DNA from: Akkermansiaceae bacterium
GTDB lineage: Bacteria; Verrucomicrobiota; Verrucomicrobiia; Verrucomicrobiales; DEV007
Length of the DNA: 64,000 nucleotides
NCBI GenBank assembly: GCA_024233005.1
Contig: JACKQE010000001.1
Location: 372,001-436,000 of the forward strand
Direction of reading: 5' to 3'
In this document: piece by piece, positions 17,604 to 26,789 of the stretch
Layout of the letters: every line of letters starts with the position of its first letter
Numbering within the stretch: the stretch's first letter is position 1
Translations under genes and position numbers: made by a program
The notes under the pieces: generated by a model
Database searches by the model: none
What the model was told of the DNA's origin: nothing
Seen by the model: only the letters and a program-made list of their open reading frames with translations

Positions 17604-19652
17604 ATGAGCACAGAAAAAGAATCGACCTCCGCGGACAAACAAAAAAAGTATTCCCGGAAGGATCTCTCGCAAATGACCACCGCCGAGTTCTTGGCGGCGG
17701 CCAAGAGTCCCTATAAGCGGCTCCTCTCGTATGTGAAACCCTACCGGGGCCGTTTTGCGCTGGGGATTTTCTTCGGGATCACCGGGGGGCTCTTCAATGG
17801 CTTTTTGCTCCTCGTCATCCGTGCGGTTTTCACGATTGTCCTGCCGACGGATCCCGCCGACGAACCGTCGCCCCCGACTGTCCAGGTCGAAGCATCGGTT
17901 TCCGTGGATAGCGCCCCTGCGATCGCCGAGGTTCCCCACAGTGATGGTGGAAAAGCCCCGAAAACCGAGACCATCCATCCCTTCAAAGGCGTTCCTTTTC
18001 TCGCCAACGTGAAATTTGAGCGGCCGGTAATCCGCGAAGGCTGGCAGCAGTGGATCTTTGTTTCCGTGGTTTGTCTGAGCATCCCGTTTCTTATCTTCAT
18101 CAAGGGAATGTTCGAATACCTGAACAAATATTGCATCTTCTGGGTTGGCAACAAGGTGCTCTACCAGGTACGCGATGAACTGTTTAGCAATCTCCTGAGA
18201 CAGCCTGTCTCCTTTTACAGTACGGCTAAGCAGGGAGACCTGATCCAGGCCGTTTACAACCAGACTCGGATGGCGGCGACCGCCGCGACGGACATGGTTT
18301 GTGCCCTCATCATTTTCCCTGTGTCCATCCTCGCGATCATGGGAACCCTGCTCCATATCGACTGGGTATACACCCTTGGGGCCTGCGTGGTTTTCCCGCT
18401 CTGCATTGTACCGGTGACGTTGGTCAGCAAAAAGGTGCGGCTGGCCGGGGGCAAAGAGGAGGAGGAGGCCGGGGTTCTCATGACCACGATGCAGGAGAGT
18501 TTTTCCGGGATCAAGGTCGTCAAAGCCAACGCCCGAGAAGATTTCGAGAGGGAACGGTTTAACCGGGCGAGCTCCAAAATGATGAAGCTCATCATGCGCT
18601 GGCAGAAGGCAACCGAGATCGTGGGCCCCCTCGTGGAGACGGTCGCTTCGGTGGGCATGGCGATCGGTCTGGTTTACGCCTATGTCGCTCACAAGACGGT
18701 CCATGACTTCCTGATTCTGAACATGGGTCTGATGAGCATTTACCCGCACGTCAAAGGGCTGAGCCGGATGCAGATCACCTTGCAAAAGACCCTCCTTGCA
18801 ACGTCGAAGATTTTTGCCCTGATGGATGAGAAGCCCTCCATTGCGGACAAACCGGATGCCATGGATCTCGATGAAGTCCGAACTGGCATCGAATTCCGCA
18901 ATGTCACCTTCACCTACGACGTCCGGCAGGGGCCGGCCGTGGAGTCATTGAATCTGAAATTCGAACCCGGTCGGAGCTACGCTCTGGTGGGTCTCAGTGG
19001 ATCCGGAAAATCCACCATCATGTCGATGATCCTGAGATTTTACGATCCCGATGAGGGCCAGATCCTCGTTGATGGACATGACCTGCGCGATTACAAGCAA
19101 AAATCGCTCAGGGACCAGATTGGCATCGTCAACCAGGACGTGTTCCTTTTCCACGACACCATCGCGGCGAACATTCGCTACGGTCGTCTCAATGCCAGCC
19201 GCAAGGAACTGGAGCAGGCCGCCAAACTGGCCCACGCTCATGAGTTCATCATGGAAAAGAAAAACGGCTACGACGAGGTCATCGGGGACCGTGGCAACCA
19301 ACTTTCCGGAGGTCAGGCGCAACGAATTTCCATCGCCCGGGCCATGTTGCGCAATGCCCCGATCCTGCTCCTTGATGAGGCGACCTCCGCGCTCGACTCT
19401 GAAGCAGAGAAATACATCAAGGAAGCCCTCGACATCCTGGCCACCGGGAAAACTGTGATTGCCATCGCTCATCGTCTGTCCACTGTTCTCAATGCGGATG
19501 AGATCATTTTTATGGAGAAGGGCCGTGTGCTTGCCTCGGGGCGCCATGCTGAGTTGATGGAAGCCTGCGAAGCCTACCGCAACCTTTACAATCTCCAATT
19601 TCAAGGACACAACGAGGACGAAATTGTCCCCGATGTGGAGGTGGTCTGTTGA
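17604..19652 (+). CDS. MsbA-like ABC exporter (fused TM and ATPase)
   Basis: A 682-residue half-transporter. The TM domain (residues about 40-400) is followed by an ATPase domain: GLSGSGKST (Walker A), LSGGQAQR (signature), ILLLDEATSALD (Walker B) and AIAHRLS (H-loop). Between TM1 and TM2 there is an unusual periplasmic insert of about 75 residues rich in Pro, Ala, Glu and Val (residues about 85-155). Homodimeric MsbA-type flippases move lipid A-core or other lipid-linked products across the inner membrane. Context with polysaccharide and lipid genes fits. The frame is open from 17535, but the ATG at 17604 begins a hydrophilic N-terminus (MSTEKESTSADKQKK). Confidence 0.93.
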   Translation: MSTEKESTSADKQKKYSRKDLSQMTTAEFLAAAKSPYKRLLSYVKPYRGRFALGIFFGITGGLFNGFLLLVIRAVFTIVLPTDPADEPSPPTVQVEASVSVDSAPAIAEVPHSDGGKAPKTETIHPFKGVPFLANVKFERPVIREGWQQWIFVSVVCLSIPFLIFIKGMFEYLNKYCIFWVGNKVLYQVRDELFSNLLRQPVSFYSTAKQGDLIQAVYNQTRMAATAATDMVCALIIFPVSILAIMGTLLHIDWVYTLGACVVFPLCIVPVTLVSKKVRLAGGKEEEEAGVLMTTMQESFSGIKVVKANAREDFERERFNRASSKMMKLIMRWQKATEIVGPLVETVASVGMAIGLVYAYVAHKTVHDFLILNMGLMSIYPHVKGLSRMQITLQKTLLATSKIFALMDEKPSIADKPDAMDLDEVRTGIEFRNVTFTYDVRQGPAVESLNLKFEPGRSYALVGLSGSGKSTIMSMILRFYDPDEGQILVDGHDLRDYKQKSLRDQIGIVNQDVFLFHDTIAANIRYGRLNASRKELEQAAKLAHAHEFIMEKKNGYDEVIGDRGNQLSGGQAQRISIARAMLRNAPILLLDEATSALDSEAEKYIKEALDILATGKTVIAIAHRLSTVLNADEIIFMEKGRVLASGRHAELMEACEAYRNLYNLQFQGHNEDEIVPDVEVVC

Positions 19653-19699
19653 CGAAAGGCCCCGGAGCGCGCACGGTGCCCAGTCACTCTGTTACCACC

Positions 19700-20089
19700 A
19701 TGTCTGGCCCTTCTTTTTTTGATTGGAACTGGGATGAGATCGATTCCCAGGTGGCTCCTGAAGAGGAGCGCGCGCCTGTCGAAAGCGGTCCCCCGGCCAC
19801 GGAGTTTTCTGCCCCGGTGTTCGACCGGATGATCGTGAATGATATTTGGGAAGAAGCCGAGGTGATCGACGGGAACGATCCGGCCCTGTGGCGCAAAGAT
19901 CCTCTCGGAGCATGGATCAACCGTCAGGAATATGGGCGCCGGAACTCCCAATTTGGGTGGGAAATCCGCGAGGCCCGGGGAGGCCGTCTCGAAGCGGTGC
20001 AATGGCAGAATTGTCTCGATCAGGCTGCCTCCGCTACCCAAAGTCGTGTTACTTCCGAAGGGCTGCGCAATCGCCGCAGCGTCTGGTGA
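19700..20089 (+). CDS. Small protein with degenerate HNH-like domain
   Basis: A 129-residue protein with a low-complexity acidic N-terminal half. The C-terminal 65 residues contain ALWRKDPLGAWINRQEYGRR, then FGWEI, a GG, and LEAVQWQN. This order recalls a group of HNH-fold proteins that read W-R-x-D, G-x-W-I, Y-G, YGWE(V/I)DHI, GG and LQPL(Q/H)WxN. Here the Asp-His pair and following Pro are absent, so nuclease activity is unlikely if the relation holds. The function is unknown. ATG at 19700 is preferred to a TTG at 19649 that overlaps the exporter gene. It ends 8 bases before the MFS-PlsC gene. Confidence 0.6.
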   Translation: MSGPSFFDWNWDEIDSQVAPEEERAPVESGPPATEFSAPVFDRMIVNDIWEEAEVIDGNDPALWRKDPLGAWINRQEYGRRNSQFGWEIREARGGRLEAVQWQNCLDQAASATQSRVTSEGLRNRRSVW

Positions 20090-20097
20090 CCAGCCGC

Positions 20098-23000
20098 ATG
20101 ACGCCGACCGAACCCGCCCTCTCCGGAAAAGTGTCCGACCTCGTTCCGGGGGGAGGATGGCGTTCCTTTCTCGCTCTGCTGATCATCCAAGGTCAAAATG
20201 CGTTCAATGACAACTTCGTCAAATTCATCCTGATCAGCCTGACTTTGGCTTTGCCCAAGACTCCCTGGTTGGGTGAGAATCCTCAGTTCACGCTTTCCTT
20301 GCTGATACCCCTACCCTTCATACTTCTGGCGCCGGTGGCCGGGTTCATGGCTGATCGGTACTCCAAACGCTCCAACATTCGGTTCTGTTTGGCCCTCCAA
20401 TTGGTCTTGTTCGCTGCCATTCTCTGGAGTCTGAGTCGGCAGATTCTATCGGTGGCGGTAATCGGCTTTTTCCTGCTCAGCGTGCAGTCGGTTTTCTTCA
20501 GTCCCGCGAAACAAGGGGTTCTCAAGGAATACCTCGGTGCCAACCGCCTGTCTTTTGCCAACGGTCTCATGCTGATGGTCACCATTGTCTCCTCCTTGGC
20601 TGGAATTTGGCTCGGGGGTACCATGTTCGCCCACATGCGAGCCGGAGGTCACGGGATCTGGGAGTCGGCTTTCCATCCCGCGCTGTGGGTTGGATCAGCA
20701 GCGCTAGTGCCACTCCTTCTGTCGTTTTTTTTGGCCCCCACCGATGGGCATCCTGAAGTCCATTTCACGACCAATCTCGCATGGAGCCACTTCTCGGATC
20801 TGACCTACGTTTTCGCGAACCGAACCCTGCGTTTTACGGCACTGGGGATCACCTTCTTTTGGCTCATCGCCTATTTCATGGGCGTCGTCACGGTGAATTT
20901 TGGGTTGGAACTTTATCCCGATCAAACCACCGGGCAGGGCGCTGCCGCAGGAGCCAACATGAGTGCCATTCTCGGAGTGGGGATGATCATAGGAACCATC
21001 CTGGTGTCGATTCTGAGCCGTCATCACATCGAGTTGGGCATGGTGCCGCTTGGCGGCATCGGGATGGGGCTTTCCCTTGGCGCCCTGGGATTTTTCCATC
21101 CCTCCGGGGCAATTTTTCACACCTGCCTCTGCTTGGTGGGCATCACGGGCGCGTTTTATATCACGCCGCTGACTGCCAAATTGCAGGAAAAGGCCGACGA
21201 ATCCTGGCGCGGCAGGGTCCTTTCTGCTGAAGGACTCCTGACATCGACGGCGGGATTTCTGGCCATTCTTCTCGGCATGGTGTTCACGATCAGCCACCTA
21301 CCGGCAGCATGGCAGGTCATCATTTTTGCCGTTCCTTCCATCCTGCTGTCCGTTTGGATCATCCGGCTGGTTCCCAAGCAATTGCTCCGTTTTGTGCTTC
21401 TGGGCTTGTTCCGTCGGGTTTATCAGGTGAAGGCACTGAATCCGGAACACATGCCGGAGTCGGGAGGCGTGCTTTTGGTGGCGAATCATGTCAGTTACAT
21501 TGATTCGTTCATCCTCACCACAGCTTCCCCGCGGCCGATCCGGTTTCTGATTTTTGAGGATTTTTTCAAAGTCCGAGCCATTGCCTGGTTTCTCCGGCTC
21601 TTTCGGGCCATTGCGATCCGGCCCAACAAGGCGAAGGATGCCATCGTGGCCACGGCGGAAGGGCTAAAGGAAGGGGACGTCGTCTGCATTTTCCCGGAGG
21701 GGCAGCTTTCGCGTACCGGGGTGGTGAACGAGTTGCGCCGGGGTTTTGAAGTCATCGCCCGGAAAGCTAATGCACCTGTCCTGCCAGTCTACATGGACCG
21801 CCTCTGGGGTTCCATTTTCACTTTTGAGCGAGGGCGTTATTTTTACAAATGGCCACTTCGTTTGCGTTATCCGGTGACGGTTGCCTTTGGTGATCCCATC
21901 CCGGCCGGAGAGGTCACCGATGACCGACTGCGCCGGGCCTTCCAGGATTTGTCAGTCAAAGCGGTTTCGAATCGTCCCGAAGCCCGGCGAAGCGTGGAGA
22001 GGGCCATTGTTCAAGGATTGAAATCCACCGGCAATGTCTACATCGAACACGGGCGGGAACGCCATGTTTGGCCCCGGCGCCGCTTCCTGGCTTCGGCGTT
22101 GGCGTTGGCGGCCCGGTGGCGCCGCACCCTGCCTCCGGAATCGGGACGCGTTGGCATATTGCTTCCTTCGGGACCGGCTGCTGCCCTGATGCACCTCGGC
22201 GTTCGTTTGGCAGGCCGGGTCCCTGTCGCTGTTCCCCTGAAAATGATGGAAGGTGGCCAATTGGATGTCGAATGGTTGGAGCGAGCTTTGCGGGTTCATG
22301 GCCTTGAGACTGTCATCACTTCCCGGGTATTTTCTGAAAGTCTGGTCAATCTTTTGGCCTCGGGATCCCCGGTGCGTCTGCTTGACATGGCGGAAGAGCT
22401 CACTGCGGTATCGGCCCGGTTGCTGGGTGAGCGCGTTCTCTCTTGGATCGAACCATCCGCCCTGACTTGTCTGCGTTTTGGATTCCCCCGCCAGCTTCCC
22501 GAGGGGCAGGATAAACCCGCCGTTGCCTGGATCCACGACACCAGCTCGGCTATCGTCGGGGACATCCCGATCACCGTGCTGAGTCAGCAGAATCTGCTTT
22601 CCCAAGAGGCCCAGCTCACCAGTGCCAACTTTCTGGCCTCTGGCGAATGCGTCTTTTCTGAGGCCCAATACCATACCGTCCTCGGCAATGTTCTGTCACT
22701 TTGGTATCCTGTTCTTCAGCGTGGCACCGTTGTCAGTCGATCCTTTGGCGCCAAGATCGATCCTGGCAAATTTTTCACTGCCGTTGCCGCCGATCCTGTC
22801 GATGCCGTGGTGCTGACAAACATGCTTCGGGCCCAAATTCGGGGCGGCCCGGATGGCGTTCCTTGGACCGGGAGGCCTCCGGCGCGGTTTTTTTGCTTCG
22901 AGAGCGGGCTCGACGCGGAGATGGAACTTTCCTGGGAGGCTGACCTGGGTCTTCCCATCTGCCGCGGATGGGCTCCCGAGGCTCTCGGAGCCTTGGTCTC

Positions 23001-23250
23001 GCTCAGTCTCGTTGACCCGCACACCGACGCCATAGGGCATACTTTTCAACGAGGGCGGAAAGCAGGCTCTCAGGGATTGCTCCTGCCCGGCATTGCCGTC
23101 CGGGTGGAGAATGAGAAAAACAAACTGACGGAGCCTGGAGTGCTTCACTTTTCTGGGCCGTGTTTCCCCTCGGTGCCCTTGCCCGGCGTGATATTGGAAG
23201 GCTCCTTCGATGGGGAAGGCTTCCTCACGGTGGCGGACCCTCAGCGGTAA
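20098..23250 (+). CDS. LplT-PlsC-ANL fusion (phospholipid remodelling), ANL part degenerate
   Basis: A 1050-residue three-part protein. Residues about 1-430 are an MFS transporter like LplT (FNDNFVKFILISL, ADRYSKRS). Residues about 450-630 are a PlsC acyltransferase with ANHVSYID (His-x4-Asp) near 464 and FPEGQLSRTG. Residues about 640-1050 resemble the acyl-ACP synthetase part of Aas, but the phosphate loop reads HDTSSAIVGD instead of a TSGSTG form, the YGxTE-like motif is missing and the C-terminal subdomain is absent. It probably imports and acylates lysophospholipid at the inner membrane, with acyl-ACP synthetase activity doubtful. It follows the HNH-like gene and overlaps the convergent XRE gene by 10 bases. 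Confidence 0.9.
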   Translation: MTPTEPALSGKVSDLVPGGGWRSFLALLIIQGQNAFNDNFVKFILISLTLALPKTPWLGENPQFTLSLLIPLPFILLAPVAGFMADRYSKRSNIRFCLALQLVLFAAILWSLSRQILSVAVIGFFLLSVQSVFFSPAKQGVLKEYLGANRLSFANGLMLMVTIVSSLAGIWLGGTMFAHMRAGGHGIWESAFHPALWVGSAALVPLLLSFFLAPTDGHPEVHFTTNLAWSHFSDLTYVFANRTLRFTALGITFFWLIAYFMGVVTVNFGLELYPDQTTGQGAAAGANMSAILGVGMIIGTILVSILSRHHIELGMVPLGGIGMGLSLGALGFFHPSGAIFHTCLCLVGITGAFYITPLTAKLQEKADESWRGRVLSAEGLLTSTAGFLAILLGMVFTISHLPAAWQVIIFAVPSILLSVWIIRLVPKQLLRFVLLGLFRRVYQVKALNPEHMPESGGVLLVANHVSYIDSFILTTASPRPIRFLIFEDFFKVRAIAWFLRLFRAIAIRPNKAKDAIVATAEGLKEGDVVCIFPEGQLSRTGVVNELRRGFEVIARKANAPVLPVYMDRLWGSIFTFERGRYFYKWPLRLRYPVTVAFGDPIPAGEVTDDRLRRAFQDLSVKAVSNRPEARRSVERAIVQGLKSTGNVYIEHGRERHVWPRRRFLASALALAARWRRTLPPESGRVGILLPSGPAAALMHLGVRLAGRVPVAVPLKMMEGGQLDVEWLERALRVHGLETVITSRVFSESLVNLLASGSPVRLLDMAEELTAVSARLLGERVLSWIEPSALTCLRFGFPRQLPEGQDKPAVAWIHDTSSAIVGDIPITVLSQQNLLSQEAQLTSANFLASGECVFSEAQYHTVLGNVLSLWYPVLQRGTVVSRSFGAKIDPGKFFTAVAADPVDAVVLTNMLRAQIRGGPDGVPWTGRPPARFFCFESGLDAEMELSWEADLGLPICRGWAPEALGALVSLSLVDPHTDAIGHTFQRGRKAGSQGLLLPGIAVRVENEKNKLTEPGVLHFSGPCFPSVPLPGVILEGSFDGEGFLTVADPQR

Positions 23251-23828
23251 AGCACCACCAACAGAACCACGGCGCGCTGATCCCCCGTGTTGATGATCGC
23301 ATGCGGCAGATCGGCCCGGTAGGTGGTGGAGTCCCCGGGGAAAAGAGTATCTGCCTCGGAACCCGATTCCACTCTGACCTGACTTTCCCTTACCGTCAGG
23401 AATTCACGGGCGCCTCCAATGTGAGGTTGACTGCGAAGTTCGCGGCCGGGTTCAAGGGTGACTTCGTAAAATTCCGCCAATTTTTCGAGGTTCAGGGGAG
23501 ACAGTGTTCTGATCTGGCAACCCGGGGCTGAGGGGAACCACTGTGCCGGATCCGTGCTACGGATGGTCTGAATGGCCGGAGGGCCCTCCGCCAGGCTGAT
23601 AAACTCCTGCATCGTAAAACCAAAGGCGCGCGCAATCCGTGAGGTCACACTCAGGGTTGGATTTGCCCGTTCCCGTTCGATCTCGCTGAGCATCGACCGG
23701 CTGACCCCGCTGAGAGTGGCCAGATCACTGAGTGACCAGTCCCTCTCGGAGCGCATCACCTTCATCCGGCGTCCCAGATTCCGCGTCAGTTCGCGGACTG
23801 CTTCATCTTGATCGGCTTCCTCCGGCAT
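23241..23828 (-). CDS. XRE-family regulator with C-terminal cupin domain
   Basis: A 195-residue transcription factor. Residues about 15-75 form an XRE helix-turn-helix (LGRRMKVMRSERDWSLSDLA, then GVSRSMLSEIERERANPTL). Residues about 115-195 form a small cupin (FYEVTLEPGRELRSQPHIGG, FPGDSTTYRADLPHAI), the layout of PuuR/SutR-like regulators. The cupin probably senses a small ligand. Its ATG overlaps the lpxK stop by one base, so it is co-transcribed downstream of lpxK. Its 3' end overlaps the convergent MFS-PlsC gene by 10 bases. Target genes are unknown. Confidence 0.92.
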   Translation of the reverse strand: MPEEADQDEAVRELTRNLGRRMKVMRSERDWSLSDLATLSGVSRSMLSEIERERANPTLSVTSRIARAFGFTMQEFISLAEGPPAIQTIRSTDPAQWFPSAPGCQIRTLSPLNLEKLAEFYEVTLEPGRELRSQPHIGGAREFLTVRESQVRVESGSEADTLFPGDSTTYRADLPHAIINTGDQRAVVLLVVLYR

Positions 23829-25018
23829 CAGAAAAAACGTCTTGCCGGCACGATGGGCCGAGGTTGGCAGATTCGGCGGATGCAGTCTTCGAAACTCTCA
23901 CTGTTGCTAAGGATCCCAATCTCCACCCTCATGTAATAAACTGGCAGGGCCCGTTGGATCAGTTTGGGGAAACGGACCGAGTCTTTTTCCGTGGTCACAA
24001 TCATCTCCGCTCCCGCGTCGAGACATTCCTGGATGAAGTCCACTATTTCAGGCTCAGTGAACCGGTGGTGGTCCATGAAGCGACAGCGGGCCACGATGCT
24101 GGCCCCTAAGCGCTCCAACCCCTCCTCGAAGCTCTCGGGCACGGCGATGGCACTGATGGCGCCGATTTTCATACCCTTCAGGTCGGAAAGGGGACGGTTC
24201 GCTCGGGTCTCGATCTCCGCCAAATAGAGGGGTCGGTGCTCGCACTCGATGATTTCCGCGGTCCGGTTGTAGGCCCGGATGCGCTGGATCAGTTCATCAT
24301 TGGGTTCACCGTTGCACTTGGTGATGAAGACATAGCTGGCACGACGGAGGTTGCGCGGGGGTTCACGCAGGGTTCCCCTGGGCAGGAGACGCTCCGTTCC
24401 GAACGGTTGCCAGCGGTCCACCAGCACGATGTCGAGCCGGTGACGGAGGCGAAGGTACTGGAGTCCGTCATCGAGGATCAGGGTGTCCACGTTGAACTCA
24501 CTGATGGCGTGTTTGCCGCTTTTGACCCGGTCCTTGTCAACCACGACGACGATGTCTTTCAAGTTCGCGGCCAACATGTAAGGCTCATCTCCGGCGGTCC
24601 GGGAATCCAGCAGCAGGTCCTTTCCATCCGAGACGACCCGGGGCGGGTCAATTTCATTTTTGCCTTGGAGACGCCCTTTGAGCCGCTTCAGGAAAGGCTG
24701 CTTGACGCTCTTGTAGCCACGGCTCAGGATGGCGACCCGTCTGCCACCGTCCTGTAGGGCGCGGGCGAATTTTTCGACCACCGGCGTTTTTCCGGTGCCC
24801 CCGACGGTCAGGTTCCCAATGCTGACGACCAGACAGCCCAGGTTTCGTTCCCGCAGAATGCGGTTCCGGTAGAGGAAGAGCCTCAGGCTGACCAGGCCTT
24901 CATAAACCTTCGCCAGACCAGAGAGCCACCACCGGATAGCTGAAGCGCGTTTTCCCTGGCGGCGATCCAAAATCACCTCCACGAGAAATTGTTCCAGCCT
25001 TTCCAGTCTGGCCTTCAT
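23828..25018 (-). CDS. lpxK: Tetraacyldisaccharide 4'-kinase LpxK
   Basis: A 396-residue lipid A kinase that phosphorylates the 4' position of the tetraacyldisaccharide precursor at the inner membrane. An N-terminal amphipathic segment is followed by VVSIGNLTVGGTGKTPVVE, the P-loop typical of LpxK, then AILSRGYKS and DTLILDDGLQYLRL with the conserved DDG(F/L)QH-type region, and DRWQPFGTERLLPRGTLREP. It shows that the organism makes lipid A and has an outer membrane with LPS. It is divergent from moaA and upstream of the XRE-cupin gene. Confidence 0.95.
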   Translation of the reverse strand: MKARLERLEQFLVEVILDRRQGKRASAIRWWLSGLAKVYEGLVSLRLFLYRNRILRERNLGCLVVSIGNLTVGGTGKTPVVEKFARALQDGGRRVAILSRGYKSVKQPFLKRLKGRLQGKNEIDPPRVVSDGKDLLLDSRTAGDEPYMLAANLKDIVVVVDKDRVKSGKHAISEFNVDTLILDDGLQYLRLRHRLDIVLVDRWQPFGTERLLPRGTLREPPRNLRRASYVFITKCNGEPNDELIQRIRAYNRTAEIIECEHRPLYLAEIETRANRPLSDLKGMKIGAISAIAVPESFEEGLERLGASIVARCRFMDHHRFTEPEIVDFIQECLDAGAEMIVTTEKDSVRFPKLIQRALPVYYMRVEIGILSNSESFEDCIRRICQPRPIVPARRFF

Positions 25019-25127
25019 AACACGGCCACGCGGCTGCTGCGTTCAACGTTGGGCTGGGATATGGGAGAGAAATCCAAGGTCGGAGTGTGCTGAGACTGCG
25101 GGCGGTCTGGAGAAGGCAGAGTCAAAT

Positions 25128-25208
25128 CCTTGAGGGGAGACGGGAGGCCTCCTCAAGGGAACCCCAATCTCTGCCTGTTTTTGGGGGTTCCGCAAGGGCG
25201 AAAACCCT
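25128..25208 (+). promoter_or_regulatory. Structured leader upstream of moaA, possible riboswitch
   Basis: Three consecutive stems lie in the 264-base lpxK-moaA spacer. CCTTGAGG (25128-25135) pairs with CCTCAAGG (25151-25158). GGAACCCCAA (25158-25167) pairs with TTGGGGGTTCC (25181-25191) with one bulged G. AGGG (25195-25198) pairs with CCCT (25205-25208) around a CGAAAA loop. Leaders of moaA operons often carry the Moco RNA motif. I cannot match that consensus by eye, so only the structure and context support a regulatory role. Confidence 0.35.
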
Positions 25209-25282
25209 GTGACCCCGCGAGGGCTAGGGATCCTTGGTAGCATTTTGGTGTCCAGACGCAGCATTTGCGCTACACTGGGGAC

Positions 25283-26284
25283 GTGGAAGACCGATACGGC
25301 CATCACATTTCCTATTTGCGGGTTTCGATCACCGACCGGTGCAACGAGCGCTGTCACTACTGCATGCCAACGGAGGAGCAGGAATGGCTGGCCCGTGACG
25401 AGGTGTTGACCTATGAGGAGTTGCTTCGCCTGATCCGCATTACGGTTGATCTCGGGGTGCGGAAAATCCGGATCACCGGTGGTGAGCCGTTGACCCGGCG
25501 CGATGTCATTTGGTTCATGGATCAACTAGGAAAAGTCCCGGGTCTCACAGACATCGGACTTTCCACGAACGGCACTCTGCTGGCCCGTCCAGTCGGAGAG
25601 GGCGGTGTGACCCACGCGGAAAGGCTCCGGCAGGCCGGGGTCCGCACTGTCAATGTTTCGCTCGACACGCTCGACCGCACCACCTACCAACGGGTTACCG
25701 GACGCGATTTTTTCCCGTTGGTCCTGGATGGCCTGGAAGCGGCCAAATCGGCCGGTTTTGAGCAGATCAAACTCAACTGCGTCCTGATGCGGCATCGGAA
25801 TGAACATGAGATTTGGGATTTGGTTCGGTTCGCGGAAACGCACGGGTACCTACTGCGCTTCATCGAACTCATGCCCGTGAGCACCACCGAGGTGCTTTCG
25901 GAAGAGAATTTTTTCCCTATCGCCGAGGCAAGGCGGCTCATCGAATACCAATTTGGAACATTGGAACCGGCGCCGGATTTTCGCACCAATGGGCCTGCCA
26001 CATACTACCGTCTCAGTTCCGGGCAGACCATCGGATTCATTGGGGCGATGACGAATCTCCATTTTTGCGAGACCTGCAACAAGTTGCGTCTGACGTGCGA
26101 AGGTCGGCTGCGTCCGTGTTTGGGCAGTCATCTGGAGCATGATTTGTTGGGACCGCTCCGGGCCGGGGCCTCCGATGAGGAACTGCGCCGTCACATTCTG
26201 GAAGTGGTCGACAAAAAGCCGAAGGAGCATGACTTCCGCGGCGCCTACCAGCCCGGACGCCGCATGATCGCCATAGGCGGTTGA
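25283..26284 (+). CDS. moaA: GTP 3',8-cyclase MoaA
   Basis: A 333-residue radical SAM enzyme that converts GTP to 3',8-cyclo-GTP, the first step of molybdopterin synthesis. The N-terminal cluster motif is CNERCHYC in SITDRCNERCHYCMP; the C-terminal second cluster ligands are in FCETCNKLRLTCEGRLRPCL. The protein ends in Gly-Gly, as MoaA needs for activity. The start is taken as the GTG at 25283, which gives MEDRYGHHISYLRVSITDRC as in the family; a TTG at 25265 would add six residues. First gene of a moaA-moaC-mog operon. Confidence 0.96.
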   Translation: MEDRYGHHISYLRVSITDRCNERCHYCMPTEEQEWLARDEVLTYEELLRLIRITVDLGVRKIRITGGEPLTRRDVIWFMDQLGKVPGLTDIGLSTNGTLLARPVGEGGVTHAERLRQAGVRTVNVSLDTLDRTTYQRVTGRDFFPLVLDGLEAAKSAGFEQIKLNCVLMRHRNEHEIWDLVRFAETHGYLLRFIELMPVSTTEVLSEENFFPIAEARRLIEYQFGTLEPAPDFRTNGPATYYRLSSGQTIGFIGAMTNLHFCETCNKLRLTCEGRLRPCLGSHLEHDLLGPLRAGASDEELRRHILEVVDKKPKEHDFRGAYQPGRRMIAIGG

Positions 26285-26307
26285 GTGATCGCCCTTCCCT
26301 TCTTCCC

Positions 26308-26778
26308 ATGGAACCGAAATCCCCCCAGTTGACCCATTTGCGGCCTGACGGCACGGCGGCCATGGTCGACGTCTCGGAGAAGCCGGTTGTGCGGCGAGAA
26401 GCCACCGCGCAAGGGCTGATTCGCCTCGCTCAAGCCACCATCGACGCGATCATAAGCGGTGGGGTCCCCAAGGGAGATGTCCTCGCCGTGGCCCGGGTCG
26501 CCGGTATTCAAGCCGCGAAGCGGACCTCGGACCTCATCCCACTCTGTCATCCCCTGCCCATCACCAAAGTAGCGGTGGATTTCTTCCCCGAAACCAGTGG
26601 CATGGGAATCCGCGCCACGGTGAGGACCGATGCCCGGACCGGGGTTGAAATGGAAGCGCTGACAGCGGTATCCGTCGCTGCGTTGACGGTTTACGACATG
26701 TGCAAAGCCATTGACCAGACCATGGTTATTGAGGGCATCACTCTGCTCACCAAAACCAAAGACACTCTGCCCAACTGA
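26308..26778 (+). CDS. moaC: Cyclic pyranopterin monophosphate synthase MoaC
   Basis: A 156-residue enzyme that acts after MoaA to form cyclic pyranopterin monophosphate. Family motifs are MVDVSEKPVVRREA, KRTSDLIPLCHPLPITKV and VEMEALTAVSVAALTVYDM followed by CKA, with the active-site Lys and Asp region. The ATG at 26308 lies 23 bases after the moaA stop; a TTG at 26281 overlapping moaA is less likely. No moaD or moaE follows; the next gene is mog. Confidence 0.96.
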   Translation: MEPKSPQLTHLRPDGTAAMVDVSEKPVVRREATAQGLIRLAQATIDAIISGGVPKGDVLAVARVAGIQAAKRTSDLIPLCHPLPITKVAVDFFPETSGMGIRATVRTDARTGVEMEALTAVSVAALTVYDMCKAIDQTMVIEGITLLTKTKDTLPN

Positions 26779-26789
26779 GTTTTCCCACC

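Noticed and set aside
17562..18785. 407-codon minus-strand open frame
   Set aside because: Antisense to the MsbA-like exporter, His/Asp/Gly-rich translation without family motifs.
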